This document shows, one piece after another, positions 38,170 to 48,534 of a DNA stretch of 64,000 nucleotides. The position numbers and the translations under genes were made by a program. Position 1 is the first letter of the stretch; each line of letters opens with the position of its first letter. Under the pieces are notes generated by a model that had not been told where the DNA came from, made no database searches, and worked only from the letters and a program-made list of their open reading frames with translations. Location: assembly GCF_000153925.1 (NCBI RefSeq), contig NZ_DS264383.1, positions 35,746 through 99,745 of the forward strand, written 5' to 3'. The DNA comes from [Ruminococcus] torques ATCC 27756 (GTDB lineage: Bacteria; Bacillota; Clostridia; Lachnospirales; Lachnospiraceae).

Positions 38170-39054
38170 ATGGCAAATATCAGAGAGATACAAAGCCGTA
38201 TCAACAGTGTAAAAGATACGATGAAGATTACGAACGCGATGTATATGATCTCTTCGTCGAAAATGACCCATGCGAAGAAAAAACTTGCGGATACAGAGCC
38301 TTACTTTTATGGCCTGCAAGGCGAAATATCGAGAATACTCAGACATTTGCCGGACTTGCATCATGGATATTTTTCGGCGCGCGAGAATGTTCCGGAAGGA
38401 GAGCGCAAGATCGGTTCGATCGTTATTACGGCGGATAAAGGACTGGCAGGGGCGTATAATCATAATATCGTGAAATTAGAAGAAGAGATACTGGCCCGTC
38501 CGGGGATTCATAAATTGTTTATCGTAGGAGAACTCGGTCGTCATTACTTTGCAAAGCGGGACGTGCAGATCGATACCAATTTTCAATATACGGTACAAAA
38601 TCCGACGATGCACAGGGCGAGGGATATTGCCGCGGTTCTGCTCGACCAGTTCAGGGAGAGGGAATTGGACGAGATCTATATTGTTTATACGAGGATGGAA
38701 AATTCTGTTCAGGCAGAAGCAGAAGTAATGAAGCTTCTTCCGCTTGAAAGAAGCTCGTTTAACGAAATGAAAATGCCGTTGAACGTGCACAGAGAAGCAA
38801 TCGCGCTGTATCCGTCTGCAGAAGCGGTAATGGATAGTATCATTCCGAATTATGTGACCGGAATCGTCTACGGAGCGCTTGTGGAAGCATATGCAAGCGA
38901 ACATAACGCCCGCATGATGGCGATGAAATCTGCGACAGACAGTGCGAAAAGTCTGATCCATGACTTGTCGATCATATATAACAGAGCAAGGCAGGCGGCG
39001 ATCACACAGGAAATTACAGAAGTGTGCAGCGGGGCAAGGGCACAGCGAAAATAG
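38170..39054 (+). CDS. atpG: F-type ATP synthase subunit gamma
   Basis: 294 residues, rotor shaft. It begins MANIREIQSRINSVKDTMKI T-type N-terminal helix and ends with the conserved SLIHDLSIIYNRARQAAITQ then EITEVCSGA. ITADKGLAGAYN marks the central Rossmann-like domain. It starts 4 nt after atpA. A GCGGC/GCCGC hairpin (about 39111-39128) lies in the 99-nt gap to atpD. Confidence 0.96.
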   Translation: MANIREIQSRINSVKDTMKITNAMYMISSSKMTHAKKKLADTEPYFYGLQGEISRILRHLPDLHHGYFSARENVPEGERKIGSIVITADKGLAGAYNHNIVKLEEEILARPGIHKLFIVGELGRHYFAKRDVQIDTNFQYTVQNPTMHRARDIAAVLLDQFRERELDEIYIVYTRMENSVQAEAEVMKLLPLERSSFNEMKMPLNVHREAIALYPSAEAVMDSIIPNYVTGIVYGALVEAYASEHNARMMAMKSATDSAKSLIHDLSIIYNRARQAAITQEITEVCSGARAQRK

Positions 39055-40542
<1,488 letters not shown>

Positions 40543-40555
40543 GCAGAGGTGTATT

Positions 40556-40978
40556 ATGGATACATTTGGATTGAGAATCATAGCAAGTGATAAAGTATTT
40601 TTCAATGGAAGATGTAAGAAACTGACGATTCCGGCGCCGGACGGAGAAAAAGGCGTACTGGCGCACCATGAAAATATGGTGATCGCCGTTGTTGTCGGTA
40701 TTGCGCGCATGGAATCAACAGAAGGTGAAGTGACGGAAATCGCAGTCGGAACAGGTTTTGCGGAGATCGTGAATAACCGTGTGACACTGCTCGTCGATAC
40801 GGCGGAACGCCCGGAAGATATTGACGTGCGTCATGCCAGAGAACAAAGGGAACATGCACAAGAGCGGATGCGGCAGAAACAAAGCATTCAGGAATATTAC
40901 CACACGCAGGCATCTCTTGCTCGGGCGATGAACCGCCTGAAACTTGCACAGGGAGCGAAAGACCTGATCCACTATTAA
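40556..40978 (+). CDS. atpC: F-type ATP synthase subunit epsilon
   Basis: 140 residues. The N-terminal beta-sandwich has LTIPAPDGEKGVLAHHENMV (cf. PxGxxGVLPxH), and the C-terminal part is a two-helix hairpin (AREQREHAQERMRQKQSI...). It regulates ATP hydrolysis. CAGAGGTG precedes ATG 40556. It is the last gene of the operon. Confidence 0.92.
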   Translation: MDTFGLRIIASDKVFFNGRCKKLTIPAPDGEKGVLAHHENMVIAVVVGIARMESTEGEVTEIAVGTGFAEIVNNRVTLLVDTAERPEDIDVRHAREQREHAQERMRQKQSIQEYYHTQASLARAMNRLKLAQGAKDLIHY

Positions 40979-41045
40979 GTGTGACAGATGCTTACGGTTG
41001 TCGAAAGGATACATCGATAGCATGTTTGTGAAAAGAAACAGATAA

Positions 41046-41083
41046 AAAGAGTCAGATCACGAGTGACTGGCTCTTTTTTTATC
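41046..41083 (+). terminator. Terminator of the F-type ATPase operon
   Basis: AAAGAGTCAG pairs with CTGGCTCTTT around the loop ATCACGAGTGA, followed by a long T-run. Confidence 0.8.
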
Positions 41084-41229
41084 TTGCATTTTATATGGCT
41101 GTATACTAAAATAATAATGCTTATGCAAGTAAATTATTTGCATTAAAATGCACAGAAAAATGTCAGACAGAACAGTTTAAATAAATATATGGATTTACAG
41201 ATCAAAGAAAATGAAACGGGCGGGGAATT

Positions 41230-42852
41230 ATGAGTGAAGGTTACAAAATCCGGTCTCTTAGCGAGATCGTAAACGAAATATTAAGTACGGTTCGCAGCTA
41301 TTATGATGCGGAGTATGCTTATTATATTGAAAAAGACAGAGGAGACATCGAGACGATCTACGAGTGGTGCGATGAGAATATCGAGTGGCAGCGTGATCGG
41401 ATGAAACTTCTCCCGGAAGAGCGTCAGCCGAAATGGATGAAAACAGAGATTACCGATACGACGGCTCGGGATTATAGCGTGTTTCTTCCGATCAGTGAAG
41501 ATGTGACTGCTGTTCTTGCGGTTGTCGGAGTCAGACGGGGAGGCTGCACCATCGACTTGATGCGCGCTATCGTTCAGTATATTCCGCAGGCAATCGCACT
41601 GCAGAAGATGCAGAAGCAGCAGGAATATCTGAGTTATCATGACGATCTTACCGGTCTTTTGAACAGAAACAGTCTTGTTCACTATTTTGATACTGTGGAT
41701 GAGAAGAAATTAAAATCGATCGGCGCGCTTTCCGTCGATATCAACGGACTGAAAAATTTTAATAAAGAGTTCGGGAGAGATTACGGAGACGAAGTCGTAA
41801 TTCGTGTCGGAGAAGTTCTGGAGGAGTATTTTCACAGTGGGGAAGCATATCGGCTGACGGGAGATGAGTATCTCGTGCTTGTAGAAAATACGTCTTATCA
41901 GGATTTTACAAAACAGGTTCATGCGGTGCATACAAAGCTTGACAATATCAGTCTCGGACTTGTTTCTATCGGCTATGCGTGGGAGAAGATCGATATCGAG
42001 GTAGACAAGCTTGTCAACAACGCGGAAGTGATGATGCGCGAGGAAAAAAGAAAATATTACAAAAATTTGCAAAAAGGACATCACGAACCGATCATAAAAG
42101 AAGATCTTTTACAAGATATTGAAAACGGGAATTTTATCGTATGTCTTGTTCCGAAGATCGATACGCTCACAGGCGAGGTCGGCGGAGCGGAAGCGGTTGT
42201 GCGCTATCATCACAAAGATCTCGGAATAGTAGATCCGGGAAGATATCTTAATATGCTGGAAGAAACAAAACTTTCCCATTACCTTGATCTTTATGTGTTT
42301 GAGGAAGTGTGCAAAACGCTTCATAAATGGGAAGTAAGAGATATTCCGATGATCCCGGTTTCGGTGAATTTTGCAGGGGCAACTCTTCGGCAGGAAGGAC
42401 TTGCGGATAAAATGCTGCATCTCATAGAAAAACATCATGTCAGATGCGAGTATCTCGAAGTTGAAGTTTCGGAATCAAGCAGCGATATGAATCAGGAGAT
42501 GCTGGCAGAGACGAGCAGTAAGATACGAAAAGGAAATGTAAGAGTGATCTTGGATCATTTCGGTGCAAAAGATTCAAGTTTTTCGATCTTGTCTCTTATG
42601 GAGTTCGACGGATTGAAACTGGATAAGAGCGTGATTTCAAATATTGTCGGAAACGGAAGGAGCCGGATCGTGGCGCAGGCTGTTATCGACATATGCAGAC
42701 AGTTGGGAGCGTCTGTTCAGGCAGCGGGCGTGGAAACTCAGGATCAGTTTAATGTACTCAGGGAGATCGGCTGTGATTATGCACAGGGAACATTGTTTAA
42801 TAAACCGATCACGATTGAAACGTTTGAAGTGAGATATTTAAGAGACAGATAA
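41230..42852 (+). CDS. Divergent GGDEF-EAL signalling protein
   Basis: 540 residues: N-terminal sensor-like part (1-135), GGDEF-type domain (about 140-285) and EAL-type domain (about 295-540). The GGDEF loop reads LTGDEYLVL (TGDEY); the metal Asp in LSVDINGLKNFN is kept. In the EAL domain the motif is GAEAVVRY, Asn in VSVNFAG and Lys in LKLDKS are present, but the double Asp of the DDFGTG loop is DHFGAK. So one or both activities on cyclic di-GMP may be lost or altered; it may instead bind the nucleotide as a receptor. GGGCGGGGAATT precedes ATG 41230. Confidence 0.88.
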   Translation: MSEGYKIRSLSEIVNEILSTVRSYYDAEYAYYIEKDRGDIETIYEWCDENIEWQRDRMKLLPEERQPKWMKTEITDTTARDYSVFLPISEDVTAVLAVVGVRRGGCTIDLMRAIVQYIPQAIALQKMQKQQEYLSYHDDLTGLLNRNSLVHYFDTVDEKKLKSIGALSVDINGLKNFNKEFGRDYGDEVVIRVGEVLEEYFHSGEAYRLTGDEYLVLVENTSYQDFTKQVHAVHTKLDNISLGLVSIGYAWEKIDIEVDKLVNNAEVMMREEKRKYYKNLQKGHHEPIIKEDLLQDIENGNFIVCLVPKIDTLTGEVGGAEAVVRYHHKDLGIVDPGRYLNMLEETKLSHYLDLYVFEEVCKTLHKWEVRDIPMIPVSVNFAGATLRQEGLADKMLHLIEKHHVRCEYLEVEVSESSSDMNQEMLAETSSKIRKGNVRVILDHFGAKDSSFSILSLMEFDGLKLDKSVISNIVGNGRSRIVAQAVIDICRQLGASVQAAGVETQDQFNVLREIGCDYAQGTLFNKPITIETFEVRYLRDR

Positions 42853-42860
42853 GGAAAAGT

Positions 42861-43502
42861 ATGGTAAAGGGATGGGCGGCGGACATTACGCCGCTTTACG
42901 ATAAAGAAATATATATAAAATATTTTGAACGGCTTCCCCGTTTTCGGAAAGAAAAGGCAATGGCGCAGGCAGATCCTTTAAAGAGAGTGCAGAGCGTGGC
43001 GGCATGGAGTCTGTGGGAGAAGTTGAGGAAGAAATACAGACTTCCGAAGGAAACAGTGTTTAACCTGTCACATTCAGGGGAGTTTGTCATGTGTGCCGTC
43101 TGTATGGGAGGGGATTTGGCAGAGGGAAAACGCATACAGGTCGGGTGTGATATTCAGCAGATCGGCAGGGCGCGGGAGCATTTGGCAAAACGGTATTTTT
43201 GCGGTTCGGAATATGAGGCAGTGATGTCGGGAAAGACACCGGAGGAGAGGGCGGATATATTTTACAGATACTGGGTGCTCAAAGAAAGTTTTTTGAAAGC
43301 GACAAGATTCGGTATGAAGCTTTCGCTTGACTCGTTTGAGATACGATTGGGAAATCCGCCGGTTTTGATACGGAAACCGGATCTGTTTCGGCAAGATTAT
43401 TATTACCGGGAATATGAGCATCCGAATAAACTATATAAAATGGCGATCTGTTCTACAGAGAAAGAGATTGCCGCCGATATAGATATGGAGTTGAAATTAT
43501 GA
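42861..43502 (+). CDS. 4'-phosphopantetheinyl transferase (Sfp type)
   Basis: 213 residues. The Mg2+/CoA motif VGCDIQQIGRAREHLAKRYF (Asp, with the partner Glu in FYRYWVLKESFLKATRFGM) defines the Sfp superfamily; these enzymes attach the pantetheine arm to carrier proteins of synthases. FNLSHSGEFVMCAV is the upstream conserved S-H-S/D-G region. It starts 8 nt after the GGDEF-EAL gene and overlaps the next gene by ATGA. No carrier-protein synthase is nearby, so the target lies elsewhere. Confidence 0.9.
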   Translation: MVKGWAADITPLYDKEIYIKYFERLPRFRKEKAMAQADPLKRVQSVAAWSLWEKLRKKYRLPKETVFNLSHSGEFVMCAVCMGGDLAEGKRIQVGCDIQQIGRAREHLAKRYFCGSEYEAVMSGKTPEERADIFYRYWVLKESFLKATRFGMKLSLDSFEIRLGNPPVLIRKPDLFRQDYYYREYEHPNKLYKMAICSTEKEIAADIDMELKL

Positions 43503-44296
43503 AAAAATTGACCGGAGAATTCCGGCTGAGACGAATGTTGGTCATCGGCATAGCGATCGGTCTTGTGGCGGGAGTTCTGTGTACAGGAGTTGCCGCGAAG
43601 TCGGTTTTGTCAAAAAATAAAGCGGAATTTGCCGCAGAAAAAGAAAAATTAAAAAAGAAAACAAATGAGCTGAAAGAAGAGATCATGAAGCATGAGGCGG
43701 CGAATAACAGCGCAGAGGCTTTAGGAAGCGACAAAGAAGGGTGGGCATTGGTTCTTGTCAACGACTCTCATCCTCTGGATGTTTCTTATGTGCCGGAATC
43801 TATGGTGGAGTTGGAAAGCGAACGGTTTGTCGATGCGCGTATCGAAGAACCTCTTCGGCAGATGCTTGACGATGGGGCAAAAGCGGGACTTAGTATGTAT
43901 GTTGCTTCCGCTTACCGTTCTTCTGAGAAGCAGAAGGAAGTGTTTAATGCAACCATGCAGGACTGGATGGCAAACGGACGTACGCCTTTGGAAGCTTATG
44001 ATGAGACGAAAAAGTCAGTGGCAGTTCCGGGAACGAGCGAACATGCGACCGGACTTGCAGTGGATATTATAGCGTCCGAGTATGAAGGTCTGGATGACCG
44101 GCAGGGAGAGACGGACGAACAAAAATGGCTGATGGAACATTGTTGGGAATATGGATTTATTTTAAGATATCCTCCGGAAAAGGTGGATATCACGGGAATC
44201 ATTTATGAACCGTGGCATTATCGGTATGTAGGGAAAACGGCGGCGGAAGAGATCATGAAAAAGAATCTGACACTGGAAGAATATCTTCTTCAATAA
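43499..44296 (+). CDS. VanY-like D-alanyl-D-alanine carboxypeptidase, membrane-anchored
   Basis: 265 residues: basic N-terminus, one membrane segment (MLVIGIAIGLVAGVLCTGV), a coiled coil (about 38-62) and a LAS-family metallopeptidase. The zinc motifs are SEHATGLAVD (His and Asp) and EPWHYRYVG (His), and the substrate Arg is in VASAYRSSEKQ. It trims the terminal D-Ala from peptidoglycan stems or precursors. No van resistance genes are present, so a housekeeping wall role is more likely than glycopeptide resistance. Coupled to the PPTase gene by an ATGA overlap. Confidence 0.92.
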   Translation: MKKLTGEFRLRRMLVIGIAIGLVAGVLCTGVAAKSVLSKNKAEFAAEKEKLKKKTNELKEEIMKHEAANNSAEALGSDKEGWALVLVNDSHPLDVSYVPESMVELESERFVDARIEEPLRQMLDDGAKAGLSMYVASAYRSSEKQKEVFNATMQDWMANGRTPLEAYDETKKSVAVPGTSEHATGLAVDIIASEYEGLDDRQGETDEQKWLMEHCWEYGFILRYPPEKVDITGIIYEPWHYRYVGKTAAEEIMKKNLTLEEYLLQ

Positions 44297-44393
44297 AAAG
44301 CCTGACAGTACCGTGCAGAAGAATCGCATAAGTATAAGTATAAGCAACAGTCCAGTCCGCGCTGGTTCTAAAAACCGCATTGCGGAAAATCTC

Positions 44394-44423
44394 TTGACGC
44401 AGACTGGGAAAAAGAGATAGGAT
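44394..44423 (+). promoter_or_regulatory. Probable promoter of the HTH-repeat gene
   Basis: TTGACG (44394-44399), 18-nt spacer, TAGGAT (44418-44423), 63 nt before ATG 44487. Confidence 0.45.
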
Positions 44424-44486
44424 AAAGTATATGGGGAATACCGTAAAGGGTTGGTAAAGAGTATAAATATACATAAGGAGGAAAAA

Positions 44487-45797
44487 ATGCAGGATTTAAC
44501 ATTTGGGGAACAAGTCAAGATCATTCTCGGAAGGAAAGGAATGACGATCAAGCAGCTTGCGGAATTGATCGAGGAAAAAACAGGGAAGAAAATGTCGAGA
44601 CAGAACCTGACACAGCGTCTTGGCAGAGATAATTTTCAGGAACAGGATATGCGTATGATCGCGGAAATGCTTGAGTGTCCGTTTCATTTGAGTATCATGT
44701 CGGCAGAAGGGGCAGGGGAAGTAAGAAGCATTGCGGCGTTGGAGCGTGCGGCGGCAGCGAGAGTTGAAGCTGTAGAAGCCTCCGGTCATAAAGAGCTGAC
44801 AGCAAAAGAGCAGGCAGAAGCGGAGTATGCAGAGCCGGAAGAAAAACTGATCGAAGAGACTGTGCCGGAGATGTTTGAGCATACAGAAGAGTTTGCACAA
44901 AACAAGGCAGAAGCAGAGTATATTGAACCGGAAGAACCTGTGGAAGCAGAGTATATTCAGACGGAAGAACCTGTGGAAGCAGAGTATATTCAGACGGAAG
45001 AACCTGTAGAGGCAGAGTATATCCAGCCGGAAGAACCTGTGGAAGCAGAGTATATCCAGCCGGAAGAATCTGTGGAGGCAGAATATATCCAGCCGGAAAA
45101 AGAAGCGGATATGAGTATGCCGGATACGGAAGGGTTAGAGACACCGGGAGAAGAGGTATCGAACGATCGCGATATGACGATCGGCGAATTATACGAAATT
45201 CATGAAGAGTTGAATGAACTTGAAAAGAACGTGCAGGCGGGCGAGTCGATAGAAGAGATTAAAAAGGAACTCGAAAAGCCGAAAAAAGAACGCAGGCTCG
45301 GAAGTTTTTTCAGAAGAAGAGATTCACAGTCAAAAGCGGAAAAAGAAGTTTCACCAAAAGAAAATGAAGTGCAGACGGATGCGGTCGGAGAAAGCGGTAT
45401 CGGAGAAAATGTAAATCAAAACGATACGGATCATGCCGACAAAGCAGGAGCTGTAGTTCAAGATGAGTCTGTTTCGTCGGATGCAAAATGGACAGAAGAT
45501 GCGGCAGAAGATGAAACGGCATTTGCAGAAAGCGGGAGCACGGAAGATTTTGAGCCGGTCATTACACATGATGATGCGGATGAGGATACTCAGGCAGGCG
45601 ATGTGAATCCGTACACCGGAAAAGAATACCAGTCGAACAGCGTGCGGATGCATCCGACAAGGATCGGATACGTTCAGGTGTATGACCGTACGATCCATAA
45701 ATGGACAGATATGACAGAGTGGGCATTTCTCGGACTTCAGGAACGTAAGAAAGCTTTACTCGGCAAGGCGTATGAACCGCCGATTTATCTCGATTGA
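44487..45797 (+). CDS. HTH-domain protein with acidic 11-residue tandem repeats
   Basis: 436 residues from ATG 44487 (AAGGAGGAAAAA). Residues 1-70 form a Cro/C1-type helix-turn-helix (FGEQVKIILGRKGMTIKQLA, then MSRQNLTQRLGRDNF). From about 142 there are six near-identical 11-residue repeats of the form EPVEAEYIQ(T/P)E, coded by 33-nt DNA repeats (44911-45100). A long acidic, low-complexity linker with a coiled-coil patch follows, and a conserved-looking end HPTRIGYVQVYDRTIHKWTD ... YEPPIYLD. No known family. It may tether a DNA-binding head to another complex; repeat number is likely strain-variable. Confidence 0.7.
   Translation: MQDLTFGEQVKIILGRKGMTIKQLAELIEEKTGKKMSRQNLTQRLGRDNFQEQDMRMIAEMLECPFHLSIMSAEGAGEVRSIAALERAAAARVEAVEASGHKELTAKEQAEAEYAEPEEKLIEETVPEMFEHTEEFAQNKAEAEYIEPEEPVEAEYIQTEEPVEAEYIQTEEPVEAEYIQPEEPVEAEYIQPEESVEAEYIQPEKEADMSMPDTEGLETPGEEVSNDRDMTIGELYEIHEELNELEKNVQAGESIEEIKKELEKPKKERRLGSFFRRRDSQSKAEKEVSPKENEVQTDAVGESGIGENVNQNDTDHADKAGAVVQDESVSSDAKWTEDAAEDETAFAESGSTEDFEPVITHDDADEDTQAGDVNPYTGKEYQSNSVRMHPTRIGYVQVYDRTIHKWTDMTEWAFLGLQERKKALLGKAYEPPIYLD
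44911..45100 (+). repeat. 33-nt in-frame tandem repeats
   Basis: About six copies of a 33-nt unit resembling GTGGAAGCAGAGTATAT followed by CAGACGGAAGAACC, coding EPVEAEYIQTE. Differences between copies are mainly silent or T/P exchanges, so expansion is recent. Confidence 0.85.
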
Positions 45798-45844
45798 CGT
45801 TTCGTTTCAATTCGGCGGATAATTGAACAATAAGGAAAGTGATA

Positions 45845-45866
45845 CAGCCCCGCAGAGTTTTCTGTG
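45845..45866 (+). terminator. Weak terminator hairpin
   Basis: CCCCGCAGA / TCTGTGGGG with loop GTTT, 50 nt after the HTH gene. It is followed only by TTGATTTGC, so termination would be weak; it abuts the dispersed element at 45874. Confidence 0.4.
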
Positions 45867-45873
45867 GGGTTGA

Positions 45874-45960
45874 TTTGCAACGGCGATATGTCAAAGTTCG
45901 GGCTTGCCTGAGACTTGGCGGCCATTTACAACTTCGGAATGTGGATTTTGGCGCTTCCGC
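45874..45960 (-). repeat. Dispersed structured element, copy B
   Basis: Read on the minus strand it aligns over about 87 nt with copy A at 49013-49096: both have GGAAGCGCnAAA, CACATTCCG, TTGTAA, a GCCAAG-TCTC-GGCAAG core, ACTTT and a final GCC-TTnCAA. Ends TTGTAA/TTGCAA and GGC/GCC can pair around an inner hairpin whose loop is GGCAAG. It lies between the HTH-repeat gene and dgt and is not coding. Confidence 0.65.
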
Positions 45961-45991
45961 CTGTTTGCGGGAGGAAAGGAGACGATAACGT

Positions 45992-47398
45992 ATGGAATGG
46001 AGCAGGCTGCTTTCGACAAAACGTGAGAGAGCAGGCGGGAATTTTGCAAAGGCGGGCGATCTAAGAAGTGAATTTGAAAAAGACTATCACCGCATAATCG
46101 GAAGTGCATCTTTTCGCCGGCTGCAGGATAAGACGCAGGTTTTCCCTCTTGATAAAAGCGATTTCGTAAGGACGAGGCTGACTCATTCTCTGGAAGTATC
46201 TTCGCTTGGGAAATCACTGGGGCAGACGATAGGAGAAAATATACTGGAGCATCGGAAAAACTCAGGATTTACGCCTCAGATGAAAGAGGATATTTCTCAT
46301 ATACTTGAGTGTGCGGGCTTGATCCATGACATCGGAAATCCTCCGTTCGGACATTTTGGAGAAATTGCGATCCGGGAATGGTTTGAAAGAAATCTTCCGA
46401 AACTTACGTTTTGCCAAAAGAATGTTTCCGAGATGTTTACCGCGCAGATGAAACAGGATTTTTTTCACTTTGAAGGAAATGCTCAGGCGCTTCGTCTTGT
46501 GACAAGACTGCACTATCTTGTCGATGAGCATGGTATGAATCTGACATATGCGCTCCTGAATACGATCATTAAATACCCCGGATCATCTTTGCAGATAGAT
46601 GAGAACAGTGGAAATATAAAAGACCGGAAGATGGGATATTATTTTGCGGACGAGGAAATATTTCATAAAGTGACAAAAGAGACAGGGGCGGGAAGAAACC
46701 GGCATCCGCTGACATATATGTTGGAAGCGGCGGATGATCTTGCCTATAAGACGGCGGATATTGAAGATTCTTTTGTGAAAGGATTTATCCGATATGCGGA
46801 TCTGGAGCGGGAACTAAAAGAGTTGGAAGAGAAGAAACGAAACGGTACGTTTCGACCCGCATACAGACTTCGGCAGCTTTACGAGAGGGGAATACAAAAG
46901 CGGGTGCATGATCCGGAATCTTACGCCGTGAAAAATTGGATTGTAAATGCACAGGGATTTTTGCTTAACTGTGCGACAGAAGGATTTATGGCGAATTACG
47001 ATGCGATCATGTCGGGAAAGTTCGGTCAGGATCTGTTTTACGGAACAAACGGGGAAGAACTGATGGAACTGCTTGGAGACATGGCGGACAGATATGTTTT
47101 TTCATCAATGGCAATCTACAAGATGGAAGTATCTGAGTCGGCTGTTATAGATTATTTGATGGAGCGTCTTGTACAGGCGGCTTTGTATTTCGATACAAAA
47201 GAAAAGCAGGGAACGATTGACAGGAGAGTAATATCGTTTATATCGGATAATTATAAGAATGCATACCGAATCCAATCAGAAGGCAAAAGCGAAGCGGAGA
47301 AATTGTATCTCCGCCTGCTGCTTGTGACGGATTATGTGTGCGGTATGACAGATAGTTATGCAAAACGTCTCTATCAGGAAATGAACGGGATCATCTAG
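45992..47398 (+). CDS. dgt: Deoxyguanosinetriphosphate triphosphohydrolase (dGTPase)
   Basis: 468 residues, HD superfamily. FRRLQDKTQVFPL, the metal His in RTRLTHSLEVSS, and the HD pair in GLIHDIGNPPFGHFGE are hallmark dGTPase motifs. It hydrolyses dGTP (or other dNTPs) to the nucleoside and triphosphate. ATG 45992 follows GGAGGAAAGGAGACGATAACG. Its last 8 bases overlap the convergent gene on the other strand, so the two transcripts are complementary at their ends. Confidence 0.95.
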   Translation: MEWSRLLSTKRERAGGNFAKAGDLRSEFEKDYHRIIGSASFRRLQDKTQVFPLDKSDFVRTRLTHSLEVSSLGKSLGQTIGENILEHRKNSGFTPQMKEDISHILECAGLIHDIGNPPFGHFGEIAIREWFERNLPKLTFCQKNVSEMFTAQMKQDFFHFEGNAQALRLVTRLHYLVDEHGMNLTYALLNTIIKYPGSSLQIDENSGNIKDRKMGYYFADEEIFHKVTKETGAGRNRHPLTYMLEAADDLAYKTADIEDSFVKGFIRYADLERELKELEEKKRNGTFRPAYRLRQLYERGIQKRVHDPESYAVKNWIVNAQGFLLNCATEGFMANYDAIMSGKFGQDLFYGTNGEELMELLGDMADRYVFSSMAIYKMEVSESAVIDYLMERLVQAALYFDTKEKQGTIDRRVISFISDNYKNAYRIQSEGKSEAEKLYLRLLLVTDYVCGMTDSYAKRLYQEMNGII

Positions 47399-48431
47399 GC
47401 CGGAGTCCGACACAGCGAAACCAATGACCGAAATCAGCGTTTGCGTTTCGCTCGTCGTCAGTCAGCATATCAGAATCGGCGTAAGATCTGCAGAAGCGTG
47501 GGAAACCGAAAAGGTCTGCCGCGCGGGCTTCTCTTAAGTCATATATGCCGGGAACTCCGAGCCAGAGCCGTCCGTTTTGCTCGGTAAGGAGAAGATGCCC
47601 GTAACTGTGGTAACCGTGCAGAAGAAAACTGTTGTTTGAAAGAAACCAAAATTTCCGAGGAAGAACTGTCAGATCGGAAAGCGATAGTTTTCGCGGAAGA
47701 GAAAGACCGGTTTTTGAGATCTCATTTTGCCGCACTTCTCCCCGGATGGAGGAATTTGATTCGCTTTTCGCGCGAGGTTCTGGTTCATCCGGTGATTCGT
47801 CTTTCGTGGGAGGTTTTGTCTCATCCGGTGATTCGTCTTTCGTGGGAGGTTTTGTCTCATCCGGTGATTCGTCTTTCGCGGGAGGTTTTGTCTCATCCGG
47901 TGATTCGTCTTTCGCGCGAGGCTCCGCCTCATCCGGTGATTCGCTTTTTGTGAGAGGATTCGCCTTCTCCTGAGAGTTGTTCTGCGGGCTGTCCGGTCTG
48001 GTGGATAGGGAGGCGGGATATGAGTCGCTTTGAATCGTGGAGTCGGTATCCAGAAAATGAATTTGATCTGAATCTATGTTTTCAGGACAGTTCGGCGTAA
48101 GCCAAAGGGAGGATGACTCGGAACATTTCAGGAAAAACCCGTCGATCGATTCGAGACGGCGGCATTCGGGGAAGGAAGATTGCGGAGCGCAGAAACGTAT
48201 GCTGTGTGTCATGGAGTCAATGGGAAAATGAGCGATCTGTTTTGCGCAGATTTGATTTTCCTTGAAAAAGAACGCATACATTTCCGCCTCGAAAACATTT
48301 TCAAGGCTGATGCTTCGGATGTGTGCCTGAAAAATACAGGATTGATAGCGGCGGTAGATTTTCAGAAATCCCGCATTGCGCTTTCGTACATTGTTTTCAT
48401 ATTCATATAGATAAAAAGTACCCGTGTCCAT
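47391..48431 (-). CDS. DUF6128-like protein with 12-residue tandem repeats
   Basis: 346 residues on the minus strand; ATG at 48431 follows CGAGGTAAAAG. The N-terminal 120 residues are a small beta-rich domain (MDTGTFYLYEYENN...), the middle has about five 12-residue repeats of the form KDESPDETKPPT (36-nt DNA units, about 47770-47950), and the C-terminus holds a conserved block (WFLSNNSFLLHGYHSYGHLL, GVPGIYDLREARAADLFGFP, then FGHWFRCVG). I associate the last part with DUF6128 of Lachnospiraceae; function is unknown. The repeat linker is probably disordered. Confidence 0.65.
   Translation of the reverse strand: MDTGTFYLYEYENNVRKRNAGFLKIYRRYQSCIFQAHIRSISLENVFEAEMYAFFFKENQICAKQIAHFPIDSMTHSIRFCAPQSSFPECRRLESIDGFFLKCSESSSLWLTPNCPENIDSDQIHFLDTDSTIQSDSYPASLSTRPDSPQNNSQEKANPLTKSESPDEAEPRAKDESPDETKPPAKDESPDETKPPTKDESPDETKPPTKDESPDEPEPRAKSESNSSIRGEVRQNEISKTGLSLPRKLSLSDLTVLPRKFWFLSNNSFLLHGYHSYGHLLLTEQNGRLWLGVPGIYDLREARAADLFGFPRFCRSYADSDMLTDDERNANADFGHWFRCVGLRPR
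47770..47950 (-). repeat. 36-nt in-frame tandem repeats
   Basis: About five copies of a 36-nt unit (plus-strand form GATTCGTCTTTCGTGGGAGG followed by TTTTGTCTCATCCGGT), differing at few positions. They encode KDESPDETKPPT on the minus strand. Confidence 0.85.
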
Positions 48432-48534
48432 CTTTTACCTCGATTCTTGTCTTTTCAATCTAATCTATTCATGAAAGAAAAGAAAAAGAACGTATGGGAG
48501 GAAAGAAAGCGGAGGAACATACAGGAGGGATATA

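Noticed and set aside
43499..44296. Glycopeptide-resistance vanY
   Set aside because: LAS-type carboxypeptidases are common wall enzymes and no vanR/S/H/A/X-type genes are nearby.
47770..47950. Regular 36-nt repeats resembling a CRISPR array
   Set aside because: No spacers; units are contiguous and encode a repeated peptide in one frame.
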